DNA of 64,000 nt from Pseudomonas sp. B21_DOA. GTDB lineage: Bacteria; Pseudomonadota; Gammaproteobacteria; Pseudomonadales; Pseudomonadaceae. Under the pieces are notes generated by a model. That model was not told the DNA's origin. It worked only from the letters and a program-made list of their open reading frames with translations, and did no database searches. The stretch's first letter is position 1; every line of letters starts with the position of its first letter. Location of the stretch: positions 1,178,001 to 1,242,000 of the forward strand of contig CP086683.1 of the NCBI GenBank assembly GCA_030544685.1, read 5' to 3'. Of this stretch, positions 20,432 to 30,362 are shown piece after piece. The position numbers and the translations under genes are program-made.

Positions 20432-21352
20432 TCAGACGGCGACGCTGACGTCCTGCCGATCCACCGCGACCAACGTCTCGATCATTGCCCTCGCCGCCGG
20501 CGACAACCGGAATCCGGTGCGGCTGACGATGCCGCAGCGGGCGTTCATGCTTTCGAGGTTCTGCGGCAGGTTGCGCCAGTGCAACAGCACCAGCGAACCC
20601 TTGGCGACATCCTCGACAAACGCTTCCTCCGTGCCGACGCCGATCGCGTTGGATTGCAGCACCACTTTGACCAGCGCCGGAAAGTGCTCGGTCTCGATGG
20701 TCGGCGAAAAATCGATGCGCCCGCTGAGGTTCGCCAGCAGCTTGCGAATGCCCGGCGGGATCAGTGTGGCGGCCAGCGGGTAGTCGAACATGTCGTTGGT
20801 CGACAGGCTTTCCTTGGCCAGCAACGGATGCCCTGGCCGGCAGAAAAATACCCCGCGCTTGGGCGTCAGCGGTTGCGTCTGGAAATTCGGATCGGACTCG
20901 AAATGGCGGATGTCGGCGATGAAGAATTCGATCTCTTCGCGGCTCAGCGCGCGGCTGAGTTTTTCCCAGTTATCCACCTGGAAACAGGTGCGCACTTTCG
21001 GGTGCGCATTGATGAATTGCGCCACCGCGTCCGGCACCAGTTTCACCGCCGGCGCCGGCCCGCAGCCGAAGTGCACTTCGCCGGCGTCGAGCTTGGCCAT
21101 TTGCGTCACTTCAGCGCTGAGCAACGCTGCGCCCTGCACCAGGCTCAAGGCATGTTGCAGCACCACTTGGCCCTCGGGCGTCGGGCGCAGATCCTTGTTG
21201 CCGCGATCAACCAACACGCAACCGAACTCCTGCTCCAGCCCCTGAATACTGCGGCTGAACGCCGGTTGAGTGATGCCCATGGCGTCGGCCGCACGGACAA
21301 AACTTCGGTGTTCGTTGAGGGCGATGAAGTAGCGCAACTGGCGAAGATCCAT
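20432..21352 (-). CDS. LysR-family regulator divergent from atsK
   Basis: LysR-type protein of 306 residues from the start at 21352 (preceded by GGAAAAG; an ATG at 21367 is possible). The N-terminal helix-turn-helix is ITQPAFSRSIQGLEQEFG, followed by a co-inducer domain. It is paralogous to the regulator at 24401-25345, sharing FGCGPAPA and VSRxGxRLSP segments. It stands divergent from atsK, the likely target. Effector unknown; sulfate or adenosine phosphosulfate would fit precedent for CysB/Cbl/SftR proteins. Confidence 0.88.
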   Translation of the reverse strand: MDLRQLRYFIALNEHRSFVRAADAMGITQPAFSRSIQGLEQEFGCVLVDRGNKDLRPTPEGQVVLQHALSLVQGAALLSAEVTQMAKLDAGEVHFGCGPAPAVKLVPDAVAQFINAHPKVRTCFQVDNWEKLSRALSREEIEFFIADIRHFESDPNFQTQPLTPKRGVFFCRPGHPLLAKESLSTNDMFDYPLAATLIPPGIRKLLANLSGRIDFSPTIETEHFPALVKVVLQSNAIGVGTEEAFVEDVAKGSLVLLHWRNLPQNLESMNARCGIVSRTGFRLSPAARAMIETLVAVDRQDVSVAV

Positions 21353-21425
21353 ATGCTTTTCCGGCATCCTAAAAATAGCTCGAAGGCATTTGCGACGAGG
21401 GTTGCTTGAGGTTTTAAATGCAAGC

Positions 21426-21434
21426 TCTTATTCC
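21426..21434 (+). promoter_or_regulatory. TCTTATTCC element upstream of atsK
   Basis: This 9-mer occurs upstream of atsK here and in identical form at 31705-31713 and 34727-34735, each before a sulfur-related transcription unit. The following 55 bases are AT-rich and include GGAATATAG at 21471. A role in sulfur-starvation control is inferred from recurrence only. Confidence 0.4.
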
Positions 21435-21534
21435 GTCAACGAAGCATGTGAATATCTATTAGATATAAATGGAATATAGATAGAGCGTTGTTTCGCTGCC
21501 GCCAAAACCGCAAACCGTCGATGAGGGTCTTCCC

Positions 21535-22455
21535 ATGAGTAATGCTGCACTCGCCGTAAAACCCGTTTCTCACGCGCTGGAAATTCACCCGGTAGCCGGT
21601 CGTATCGGTGCCGAAATCCGCGGCGTGCATCTGTCCGGTGAGCTGGACGCCGCCACTGTCGAAGCCATCCAGCAAGCCTTGGTCGAATACAAAGTGCTGT
21701 TCTTCCGCGAGCAGACGCAACTCGACGATCAGCGTCAGGAAGCCTTCGCCCATCTGCTTGGCGAACCGGTGGCACACCCGACCGTGCCATCGCGCGAAGG
21801 CACCCGTTACCTGCTCGAGCTGGACGGCGCCGAAGGTCAGCGCGCCAACTCCTGGCACACCGACGTGACTTTCGTCGACGCTTACCCGAAAGCCTCGATC
21901 CTGCGCTCGGTGGTCGCCCCGGCCTTCGGCGGCGATACGCTGTGGGCCAACACCGCAACGGCATACAGCGGCTTGCCGAGCGAGCTGCGTGAGCTGGCCG
22001 ACAAACTGACCGCTGTGCACAGCAACGAGTACGACTACGCCGGTGCGAAGCCGGACGTCTCGGCAGAGAAGCTGGAGCGCTATCGCAAAGTCTTCACCTC
22101 GACTGTCTACGAAACCGAGCACCCGGTGGTGCGCGTGCACCCGATCAGCGGCGAGAAGAGCTTGCTGCTGGGGCATTTCGTCAAACGCATCAAAGGTTAT
22201 TCACAGGCAGATTCGGCACACCTGTTTGGTTTGCTGCAGAGCCATGTGATCCGCCAGGAAAACACCGTGCGCTGGCGCTGGCAGGCTGGAGATGTGGCGA
22301 TCTGGGACAACCGCTCGACGCAGCATTACGCGATTGATGATTACGGCACCCAGGATCGGGTGGTGCGCCGGGTGACGCTCAAAGGCGAAGTGCCGGTGGG
22401 GGTGAGTGGGCAGCGGAGTCAGACCATCAAAGGTTCTGATATCGTCGGCGTCTGA
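21535..22455 (+). CDS. atsK: Alkylsulfatase AtsK, Fe(II)/alpha-ketoglutarate dioxygenase
   Basis: Oxidatively cleaves alkyl sulfate esters to an aldehyde and sulfate using alpha-ketoglutarate and oxygen. The 306-residue protein matches the AtsK family of P. putida S-313. The iron triad is His108 and Asp110 (SWHTDVTF) with His264 (NRSTQHYAIDD), the same numbering as characterized AtsK, and Arg275/Arg279 lie in the alpha-ketoglutarate region. The enzyme is cytoplasmic. It probably uses esters imported by AtsRBC. The gene is intact and stands alone between the divergent LysR gene and a REP/BIME block. Confidence 0.94.
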   Translation: MSNAALAVKPVSHALEIHPVAGRIGAEIRGVHLSGELDAATVEAIQQALVEYKVLFFREQTQLDDQRQEAFAHLLGEPVAHPTVPSREGTRYLLELDGAEGQRANSWHTDVTFVDAYPKASILRSVVAPAFGGDTLWANTATAYSGLPSELRELADKLTAVHSNEYDYAGAKPDVSAEKLERYRKVFTSTVYETEHPVVRVHPISGEKSLLLGHFVKRIKGYSQADSAHLFGLLQSHVIRQENTVRWRWQAGDVAIWDNRSTQHYAIDDYGTQDRVVRRVTLKGEVPVGVSGQRSQTIKGSDIVGV

Positions 22456-22462
22456 CCGGGCC

Positions 22463-22594
22463 TCTTCGCGAGCAGGCTCGCTCCCACATTGATCGTTCCC
22501 ACGCTCTGCGTGGGAATGCCTCAACGGACGCTCTGCGTCCGGTTTTGGGACGCGGAGCGTCCCGGCTGCATTCCCACGCGGAGCTTGGGAACGA
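22463..22594. repeat. Single REP family C plus BIME family D
   Basis: A lone family C copy (22463-22488) is joined directly to a family D composite (22491-22594). It sits between the convergent atsK and second sulfatase genes. Confidence 0.88.
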
Positions 22595-22606
22595 ATTTGA
22601 TCACAG

Positions 22607-24231
22607 CTACCACACTCCGATCTGAACGACCTTCTCGGTCTTCGGCTCTCCATAACGAAACCGCTGCCCGCGCGAATCGATCTCCTCATGGCTGATCGTG
22701 GTCCGCCGCTTCAGTCCGCGTACCCATTCAAACAGATACCCCGCATGCTCCTCGCGCACCGCTGCGTACGTCGGGTCGTCACCCAGGTCATTCAGCTCCT
22801 GCGGATCATTCAACACATCAAACAGCTGCGGTCGAAAGTCGTCGTACGCCAGGTATTTCCAGCGCTCGCTACGCACCATGGTCATGCGGCAACGGTCGAT
22901 CGGCTGGCCCAGTCGTTCACGCGCCGGGGCCTGGAAGGCGTAGTCGTATTCGCTGATTGCATAGCGGCGCCAATCGGGAGTTTCCCGTGCAGCAACGGGA
23001 TCAATGAGCGTCCTTCCAGTCGATGTTCCGCACTCGGTAATCCAAGCGCTTGAAGAAACGTCGGCAATGCATCAATGGTTTCCGCCAGCCGCTCATCGAC
23101 AGTGCCGCGAGTGACATCCGCCGCCGCTCGAGGATCGCGCACGATCAACGGCACGCCTACCGCCTGCTCGAGCAAAAATTCCTTCTCGCCCAGCCAATGA
23201 TCGCCAAGGAAGTCGCCGTGATCACTGGTGAACACAATCAGCGTGTCATCCCAACGCCCATTGGCCTGCAGAAAATCGAACAGCCGCCCCAACTCATCAT
23301 CCACTTGCCTGATCAGGCCCATGTAGGTGGGGATTACATTCAATCGTACTGAATCGCGGGAGAAATTGAGGCTTTCCTCATGCTGGCGAAAGGCAGTGTA
23401 TACGGGGTGTTTGCTGGCTGCGGAGGGCATCGCGCGGACCGGTTTCAGGATCGATTTCGTACTGTACAAGGCGTGGTATGGCGCCGGTACGATGTAGGGC
23501 CAGTGGGGTTTGATGTACGAGAGGTGTAAACACCAGGATTTCTCGCCTTGCTCGGTGATGAAGTCGATGGCGCGATTTGTAGTGTAGACAGTCTCTGAGT
23601 GTTGCTCGGGAATTCGTGCTGGCAAATTTGCATGACGCATTTTCCAGCCGCTGAGGATTTCACCGTTCTGGCCTTCGGCGGCATTCGCCCAGTCGTGCCA
23701 GGGATTGCGGCCGTCGAAACCGTGCTCGCGCAGGTAATGGGTGTAGGGAGCGGATTCGCGTTTGTCGTCGAACAGCGGGTCGTCGGGGTAAATGCCGTCG
23801 TGGCGTAGGTACGGTTCGAAGCCGACCTCATTGAGCAACTCGGCTTGCGTGCTTTCAGGGTTGATCGCCAGACGCTGCAAGGCGTCGACATTGGCCGTGG
23901 CGTGAGTCTTGCCGACCAGCGCGGTACGGATGCCGTGCGGTCGCAGGTAATCACCAATGGTCAGCTCTTCCAGCGGCAACGGCACGGCGTTCCACGCCAC
24001 TTGATGGCTGCTGACGTAGCGCCCGGTATAAGCCGACATCCGCGACGGGCCGCAGATCGTGCCCTGGGTGTAGGCACGGCTGAAACGTACGCCTTCAGCA
24101 GCGAGGCGATCGATGTTTGGCGTATGCAGATGCGGGTGGCCGTAGCAGGACAGGTAATCGCGGCGAAGTTGATCGCACATGATGTACAGCACGTTGCGCA
24201 CGGGTTTTGGCGAGGTGGGCATGGGGTTCAC
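22607..24231 (-). CDS. Second sulfatase-family hydrolase, phosphonate monoester hydrolase-like (one-base frameshift)
   Basis: Alkaline-phosphatase-superfamily enzyme with the formylglycine motif CGPSR (Cys60) and metal-site motifs MCDQLRRDYL and FTSDHGDFLGDH. The layout resembles bacterial phosphonate monoester hydrolases/arylsulfatases, promiscuous enzymes that also cleave sulfate mono- and diesters. Given its neighbours, a sulfate ester is the more likely substrate. The first frame ends near 22882. Restoring one C near 22978 joins LLHGKLP to DWRRYAISEYDYAFQAP and the C-terminal MTMVRSERWKYLAYDD part, giving 541 residues. No signal peptide is seen. Confidence 0.85.
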
Positions 24232-24323
24232 CGGTCAGTGGGACAGGTGAGGGTTTTCGCTGTCGGTGAGGGTGTTCGGCAAGTGCATTTGGGGAATGAA
24301 GATCATGCAGGGATTGCATCAGC

Positions 24324-24392
24324 CTCTTCGCGAGCAGGCTCGCTCCCACATTTGAAATGCGTATTCCTGTGGGAGCGAGCCTGCTCGCGAAG
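24324..24392. repeat. REP pair, family C
   Basis: Two inverted copies between sftR (its 3' end) and the start of the second sulfatase, both on the minus strand. Confidence 0.9.
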
Positions 24393-24400
24393 GGGCCAGG

Positions 24401-25345
24401 TCAGACCGCAAAATTCTCCAGTGAACACACCTCTTCATCCAGCGCATCAATCGCCTTGATCTGCTCGATCATCGCTTCGGCCAGTGGCGACAACCGATAC
24501 CCGGCGCGGCTGACAATGCCATAGCGGGTGTACAGCTCCTCCAGATCATCGGCCAGGCCTTCGATCTTCAAACAGACCAGCTCACCCTTGGCCAGATGCA
24601 GCGCATCGGAATACGCGCCGACAATTCCGATCGCCTCCGAGCGCAACACCACACTCAACAGACTCGAGCCGTTTTCGCATTCCACATTCGGGGTGAAATC
24701 CGGACGACCGCTGAGGTCGACGATGACCTTGCGCAAGTTCGGCGGACGGATGCTGACCGCCAGTGGATAACTCAGCAACTGCTCAGCGGTGATGCGTGCG
24801 AACGCCGTCAACGGATGCCCGGCGCGGCAGCAGAAATGCCATTTGCGCGCTCGCAGGCGGTGGGTCTGGTAATCCGGATCCGCCTCGAATTGCCTGGTAT
24901 CGGCGACGAAGAATTCGAACTCTTCGCTGAGCAGGCGTTTGCTCAGGCTCTGCCAGTCATCGACCTGAAACTGCACCCGCGCTTTCGGGTAGCGACCAAT
25001 GAAGGCGCCGATCGCGCGCGGGATCAATCCGGCGGCTGGCGCCGGCCCGCAACCAAAGCGTAATTCCCCGGCTTCGAGGCCATTGAACTGGCTGATCTCA
25101 TTAGCCATCTGCTGCGCACCGCTGACCAGGCGCCGCGCATGTTCGAGCAGCACCTGGCCCTGTTTGGTCGGCGGCAATTCCTTGCGTCCACGATCGACCA
25201 ACTGGCAGCCGACGCTGTGTTCCAGTGCTTGGATGCTGCGGCTGAACGCCGACTGCGACAGGTTCACCGCCTGCGCGCCGGCGACGAAGCTGCGTTGCTC
25301 AACCAGAGCGATGAAGTGACGCAATTGGCGCAAGTCGATATGCAT
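24401..25345 (-). CDS. sftR: LysR-family regulator, SftR-like
   Basis: LysR-type regulator of 314 residues with helix-turn-helix LSQSAFSRSIQALEHSVG. It is divergent from the TonB receptor gene, the arrangement of sftR and sftP in P. putida S-313. There SftR controls sulfate-ester genes (sftP, atsBC, atsRK) when preferred sulfur is absent. Assignment of the symbol rests on sequence type and context. It is paralogous to the regulator at 20432-21352. Confidence 0.8.
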   Translation of the reverse strand: MHIDLRQLRHFIALVEQRSFVAGAQAVNLSQSAFSRSIQALEHSVGCQLVDRGRKELPPTKQGQVLLEHARRLVSGAQQMANEISQFNGLEAGELRFGCGPAPAAGLIPRAIGAFIGRYPKARVQFQVDDWQSLSKRLLSEEFEFFVADTRQFEADPDYQTHRLRARKWHFCCRAGHPLTAFARITAEQLLSYPLAVSIRPPNLRKVIVDLSGRPDFTPNVECENGSSLLSVVLRSEAIGIVGAYSDALHLAKGELVCLKIEGLADDLEELYTRYGIVSRAGYRLSPLAEAMIEQIKAIDALDEEVCSLENFAV

Positions 25346-25369
25346 TTTTCACATAAAAATATCCGGGAA

Positions 25370-25420
25370 ATGCATTGGATATGCATTAGGTCGACTCCTT
25401 ATAAAGGCAATCTCTTATGC
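25370..25420. promoter_or_regulatory. sftR-sftP divergent promoter region with ATGCAT repeats
   Basis: ATGCAT at 25370-25375 and 25381-25386, spaced 11 bases start to start (one helical turn), then TCTTATGC at 25413-25420. The whole 164-base region is AT-rich. Likely binding region for the divergent LysR protein; inferred. Confidence 0.45.
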
Positions 25421-25509
25421 AGTAAATATTTGTAAATCCATAAATAAATAACTGAAAAGAATATGCAGCAGTGAATATGTCTGTGTGTTTTTTGACCAGG
25501 AGCCGCGCC

Positions 25510-27868
25510 ATGAGTCCGTTGAACCTCGCGTTACCCCCATCTCCCCGACGGCTCAAACGCCTGCCTTTGGCGCTGTTGCTGGCAGGCAGCGCCAGCTGGA
25601 CTCACGGCTATGCCGCCGAAGCCGAAACCCTCCGCCTGTCCCCGCAGGCACAGCGGCGGCCAATGGTTCGCAGCTGGAAACCGTGACCGTCACCACCCGC
25701 CGCCGCGAAGAAAGTTCGCAAGACGTGCCGACGCCAATGAGCGTGGTCAGCGGGCAGAATCTGGAGACGCAACGGGTGTACCGGATTCAGGATTTGCAGC
25801 AATTGGTGCCCAGCGTCAATGTCGCCTACATGCATGCGCGCCAGTCCAGCGTGTCGATCCGTGGCCTGGGCAACAACCCGGCCAGTGATGGTCTGGAAGG
25901 CAGCGTTGGCCTGTACATCGATAACGTTTATCTGGGTCGTCCAGGAATGGCGGTGTTCGATCTGATGGACATCGAACAGCTTGAAGTTCTGCGTGGACCG
26001 CAGGGTACGTTGTTCGGCAAGAACACCACCGCCGGGGTGATCAACATCAGCACCCGCGCCCCCAGTTTCACACCGGAACGCAGTATCGAAACCTCGGTTG
26101 GCGAGGACGGTTACTTCCAGACCAAGGGCACGATTTCCGGGCCGCTCAATGATCAGTTGGCCGGGCGCTTTTCTGCTTACCGCACGCGCAGTGACGGCGA
26201 CATCAAGAACGAATACGACGGCCACGACCTTAACGGCGGCTCACGCGAAGGCTTTCGCGCCCAGCTGTTGTTCAAGCCCAATGAAGATTTCAATCTGCGC
26301 TGGATCGGCGATTACAACGAAGAAGATTCCAGCGCCGGCACCCGCGTGCTGTACAACACCGGGCCAACGATCAACGGCGTCAACCTGTATGAATCGCGGG
26401 CCAGCGCGGCCGGAGCGACGCTGGTCAACGGCCGGCACCGCAAGGTCAATCTCGACAACGACCAGCACGTCACCGTGCATCAGGGCGGCACGTCGGTGGA
26501 AGCCAACTGGACGTTGCCGAGCGACTTCACCCTGACGTCGGTCAGCTCTTATCGCTTCTGGAATTTCACCCCGCGCAACGACGACGGCCTCAACGTGCCG
26601 GCCAGTTACAACGCTGGCGTGTCAGTGGAAGACAAACAGTATTCGCAGGAATTTCGTCTGGCCTCGCCCAAGGGTGATTTCTTCGATTACGTCGTCGGCG
26701 CCTACTATTTCGGCTCGGATCTGGACAACAAATCCTTCGCCTATTACGGCCCGCAGGCCGACATCTGGAACGGCACGCCGGCCGGTAGCCTGGCTAACGT
26801 CACCAGCGTCGGCAAGGGGCATATCAAGACCGACAGTTTCGCCCTGTTTGCCCAAGGCACCTGGCACCTGAGCGAGCGCCTCGATTTCACTGCCGGGGTG
26901 CGTGGCACCTACGAAGAGAAAACGCCTCGGTCAGCCGCAACGCGCCGCTCGGCGGTGTAGCGGTTGCGGGCGCGGCAGCCAATGCGCGCCGCGGCCGTGC
27001 CGGCGTCTACGATTCCGGAGACTTGAATCAGTACAGCTCCAGCCCCTCGGGATTGCTCAACCTGAGCTATCGCATCACCGACGATGTGCTTGGTTACGCC
27101 ACGCTGTCCCATGGCGAGAAATCCGGCGGGGTCAACCTTGCGGTCGGCTCCGCACCTACCGCTGGCGCCGACTCGTTATTGATCGGCACCGAGCGCGCCA
27201 ACAACGCCGAACTCGGTTTCAAAAGCACCCTTTGGGATCGCCGCCTGCAACTCAACGCCAACGTGTTCTGGACCCAGGTCAACGCCTACCAGACCAACGC
27301 CTATGACGCCGCCAACCGCGTGCAATACCTGACCAACGCCGGTTCGGTGCGCTCGCGCGGCATCGAGTTCGAAAGCACCGTGGTGCCGTTGCGTGGCCTT
27401 ACCCTGAACTTCAACGGTTCGTACAACGACGTCAGCTACCTCTCTTACAAAGATGCACCGTGCCCGCCGGAAGTCAGCCAGGCTCCGGGTGCACCGGCCT
27501 CGTGCGACCTCAGCGGCCATCAAGTCGTCGGCGCGTCGAAATGGATCGGCAACGCCAACGGCGAATACAAATGGAATCTGGCTAACGGCTTCGAACCCTA
27601 CGTCACCGGCAGCTATGCGTTCCGCTCAAAAGCGGTAGGCACGGTGGAGGATTCCGATTATGGGCAGATCCCCAGTTACGCGGTGGTCAACCTCTCCACT
27701 GGCCTGCGCGGCGATTTCAATCAGGGCCAGTGGGATGTCTCGCTGTGGCTGAAGAACGCCTTCGACAAGACCTACTACACGACCTTGTGGACCGGCGGCA
27801 ACGGCGGCTATGAAGGCCTGCTCGGCACGCCACGGACCCTCGGCGTTACCGGTCGCTACGACTTCTGA
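25510..27868 (+). CDS. sftP: TonB-dependent outer-membrane receptor SftP (two one-base frameshifts)
   Basis: Outer-membrane receptor proposed to import sulfate esters in P. putida S-313. It has a signal peptide ending near HGYA/AEA, a plug domain (TVTVTTRRREESSQDVPTP, SIRGLGNNP, LRGPQGTLFGKNTTAGVIN) and a 22-strand barrel ending in TGRYDF with terminal Phe. Two breaks interrupt it: one C missing near 25630 (signal peptide to TonB box) and one A near 26925 (EEK to NASVSRNAP). Repaired, it has 786 residues. It is followed 23 bases later by the arylsulfotransferase, so the two are probably co-transcribed. The start at 25510 follows CCAGGAG. Confidence 0.88.
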
Positions 27869-27891
27869 TTGAGCTTTCGAGGAGCTGCACC

Positions 27892-29235
27892 ATGTTGCCC
27901 ATCAAAAGCGCTTTACCTCTGCTGTTATCCGGCGCAGTCCTGAGCAGCAGCGCCTTCGCCGCGCCCAGCGTGTACCCGACCGGCGTCACCCGTTATGACC
28001 CGGACAGGGCGTTCAACCAGTACGTGATCTTCAGCGGCGCCGACAAGCGGACGCACCTGATCGACATGAACGGCAACGAAGTGAAAGCCTGGGCGCAGGC
28101 CGGTTTCCCTTCAGCCATCATCGACCCGCAATTGGTCGGCGGTAAACGCGGCCACGTACTGCTGCAATTGAGTGACAAGGATCCCGGCAAGCTCGGCTCG
28201 GCAGGCAATGGCCTGGGCAATCAGAGCGTCGGCGAACTCGACTGGGACGGCAAAGTCGTCTGGCAGTGGGGCGACAAAGCGCCCGATGGCGCGGCGCAGC
28301 AGCATCACGATCAGCGTCGCTTGAGCAATGGCAACACCGTGGTGCTGGCGAACAAGGTGCACAAGGTCAACGGCTTCAAGGCGCCCGAAGTCATCGACGA
28401 TGTGATCTACGAAGTCAGCCCCGACGGCGCAGTGAAATGGCAGTGGCTGGCCTCGGAACATCTGGGCGAATTCGGCTTCAGCGCCGAGCAGTTGAAACTG
28501 GTGCGCGCCAGTGACAACCCGGATTACCTGCACATCAACAATCTCAGTCTGGTTGGGCCGAACAAGTGGTTCGACGCCGGTGACAAGCGCTTCAGCCCGG
28601 ACAATCTGTTGATCGATTCACGCAACGCCAACTTCATCGCCATCATCGATAAAACCAGCGGCAAAGTGGTCTGGCGGCTGGGGCCGAACCTGCCGCTGAT
28701 CAATCCGAAAACCGCGCAGAAACTGCCGCGCCCGGTCGATCAGTTCGTCGGTCAGCACGACGCACACATCATCCCCGCCGGACTGCCTGGCGCCGGCAAT
28801 CTGCTGGTGTTCGATAACCAGGGTTCGGCGGGCTATCCGAACGTCACCCTTGGCTTGATATCCGGTTCACGGGTGCTGGAAATCGACCCGCAGAAAAACC
28901 AGATCGTCTGGCAGTACAGCGCGGCCAATTCGAAGCAGCCAGGCTGGGCGTTCTACAGCTCGTTCATCAGCAGCGCGCGGCGTTTGCCCAACGGCAACAC
29001 CTTGATCGACGAAGGCATGAACGGGCGGTTTTTCCAGGTAACCGCCAGCGGTGAAAACGTTTGGGAATACGTCAGTCCGTATCTGGGCAAAGCGCCGGGT
29101 GGGGACGCGATCAGCAATTGGGTGTACCGAGCGCTGCCGGTGAGCTACGACTGGGTGCCGGCCGGTACGCCGCGCTCGGAAACTGCAGTGATCGCGCCTG
29201 CCGTAGGCGTTCAGCAAACCAATGCCAGTCGTTAA
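27892..29235 (+). CDS. Exported arylsulfotransferase-family (ASST) protein
   Basis: A 447-residue protein with a signal peptide cleaved near SSAFA/APS. The repeats HHDQRRLSNGNTVV, GQHDAHIIP and SARRLPNGNTLID are those of the beta-propeller arylsulfotransferase family. Characterized enzymes are periplasmic and move sulfate from one phenolic ester to another without PAPS. The propeller His residues in HHDQ and QHDAH are kept. Co-transcription with sftP suggests it acts on incoming aryl sulfates. Whether it transfers or simply hydrolyses is unknown. RBS GAGGAG precedes the ATG. Confidence 0.85.
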   Translation: MLPIKSALPLLLSGAVLSSSAFAAPSVYPTGVTRYDPDRAFNQYVIFSGADKRTHLIDMNGNEVKAWAQAGFPSAIIDPQLVGGKRGHVLLQLSDKDPGKLGSAGNGLGNQSVGELDWDGKVVWQWGDKAPDGAAQQHHDQRRLSNGNTVVLANKVHKVNGFKAPEVIDDVIYEVSPDGAVKWQWLASEHLGEFGFSAEQLKLVRASDNPDYLHINNLSLVGPNKWFDAGDKRFSPDNLLIDSRNANFIAIIDKTSGKVVWRLGPNLPLINPKTAQKLPRPVDQFVGQHDAHIIPAGLPGAGNLLVFDNQGSAGYPNVTLGLISGSRVLEIDPQKNQIVWQYSAANSKQPGWAFYSSFISSARRLPNGNTLIDEGMNGRFFQVTASGENVWEYVSPYLGKAPGGDAISNWVYRALPVSYDWVPAGTPRSETAVIAPAVGVQQTNASR

Positions 29236-29507
29236 CCGAGCGCGGATGAATGCCGTGAACGAATACTTTTCATGCCGTAAAAGCATGCGATTTTTCGTCG
29301 ATCGCTGCAACCCTTGTGGCGCGCGGCCTCGGTAAAAACCGGCAATTTGTATATTCCTTGAAGGTCTATACATAACGTTAAAGATTACTTTCGGTGATAA
29401 GCGTGCAAGCCTAATGATTACCCCATCGAATACGCCGTGGGGCCTTCAAGAAGGGCGGGTTGATCGCTTTGGCTTGTAGAACGAAAGAGACCGCAGGGAG
29501 TTGAACA
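29236..29507 (+). promoter_or_regulatory. Intergenic region before tonB
   Basis: A 272-base gap with no repeat and no convincing gene. It contains TATTCCTT at 29352-29359 and an AT-rich stretch to 29400, consistent with a separate promoter for tonB-exbB-exbD. Confidence 0.4.
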
Positions 29508-30317
29508 ATGGGCAATGTCCAGACCGCCGCCAGCGCAGGGGAATTGCTGTGGCGGCATACGCCGAGTGGCGAACTGGTCGATCTTGGCCGGCCGCACCGG
29601 GTGCCGTTGGGGCAGTTGCGTTTGCAGCGAGCGCCCAAGGGTATTTTGAGTCGGCGCGAAACCCTTCTGCTCGGTGTGCTCGCGCTGTTGGTGCATGGCG
29701 CGGTGATTTACTGGGTCAGCCAGAAACCGACGCCGGTGCTGCCGGTAGTGCCGCCAGAAATTCCGCCGATGACCATCGAGTTTTCGCGTCCGGCTCCGCC
29801 AGCGCCGCCGGTTGTTGCGCCGCCACCACCGGCACCGGTGGTCGAACCGCCAGCGCCGGTGGAAGAGGAATTGGCGGTAAAACCGCCGCCGCCCAAGCCG
29901 ATCGCCAAACCCAAACCAGTGGTGAAACCGCCGCCCAAACCGGCGCCGAAGGCAGTAGAGCAACCGCCTGCGCCAGCGAAACCGGCAGCCCCGGTCGCCG
30001 CGCCAGCGCCTCCTGCGCCACCAGCACCGGCGCCCGTTACGCCGGCTTCAGCCAACGCTGCGTATCTGAAAAACCCGGCTCCGGAATATCCGTCGCTGGC
30101 TCAGCGTCGCGGTTGGGAAGGCACGGTGTTGTTGCGCGTGCATGTGTTGGCCAGCGGCAAACCGGGCGAGATTCAGATTGCCAAAAGCAGTGGCCGCCAG
30201 CAGCTCGACGACGCCGCGCTCAACGCTGTGAAGCGCTGGAGCTTCGTCCCGGCCAAGCAGGGTGATGTCGCCCAGGACGGCTGGGTCAGCGTGCCTATCG
30301 ATTTCAAGATTCATTAA
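29508..30317 (+). CDS. tonB: TonB energy-transducing protein
   Basis: A 269-residue TonB with a cytoplasmic N-terminus of about 55 residues, one membrane anchor (about 56-75), a long Pro/Lys/Ala periplasmic linker (about 85-180), and a C-terminal TonB domain (NPAPEYPSLAQRRGWEGTV, AALNAVKRWSF). It couples the proton-motive force to outer-membrane receptors. Its location beside sftP suggests a dedicated partner for sulfate-ester uptake. It starts the tonB-exbB-exbD unit; RBS AGGGAG. Confidence 0.93.
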   Translation: MGNVQTAASAGELLWRHTPSGELVDLGRPHRVPLGQLRLQRAPKGILSRRETLLLGVLALLVHGAVIYWVSQKPTPVLPVVPPEIPPMTIEFSRPAPPAPPVVAPPPPAPVVEPPAPVEEELAVKPPPPKPIAKPKPVVKPPPKPAPKAVEQPPAPAKPAAPVAAPAPPAPPAPAPVTPASANAAYLKNPAPEYPSLAQRRGWEGTVLLRVHVLASGKPGEIQIAKSSGRQQLDDAALNAVKRWSFVPAKQGDVAQDGWVSVPIDFKIH

Positions 30318-30362
30318 ACCGAAACCAAATTCGCGCGAAATGTTTACACGAGGGAACACATC

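Noticed and set aside
22607..22885. Independent 92-residue gene next to the second sulfatase.
   Set aside because: It is the C-terminal part of the sulfatase, joined by restoring one C near 22978.
25471..25686. Separate small gene at the start of sftP.
   Set aside because: It is the signal peptide of the TonB receptor cut off by a one-base deletion near 25630.
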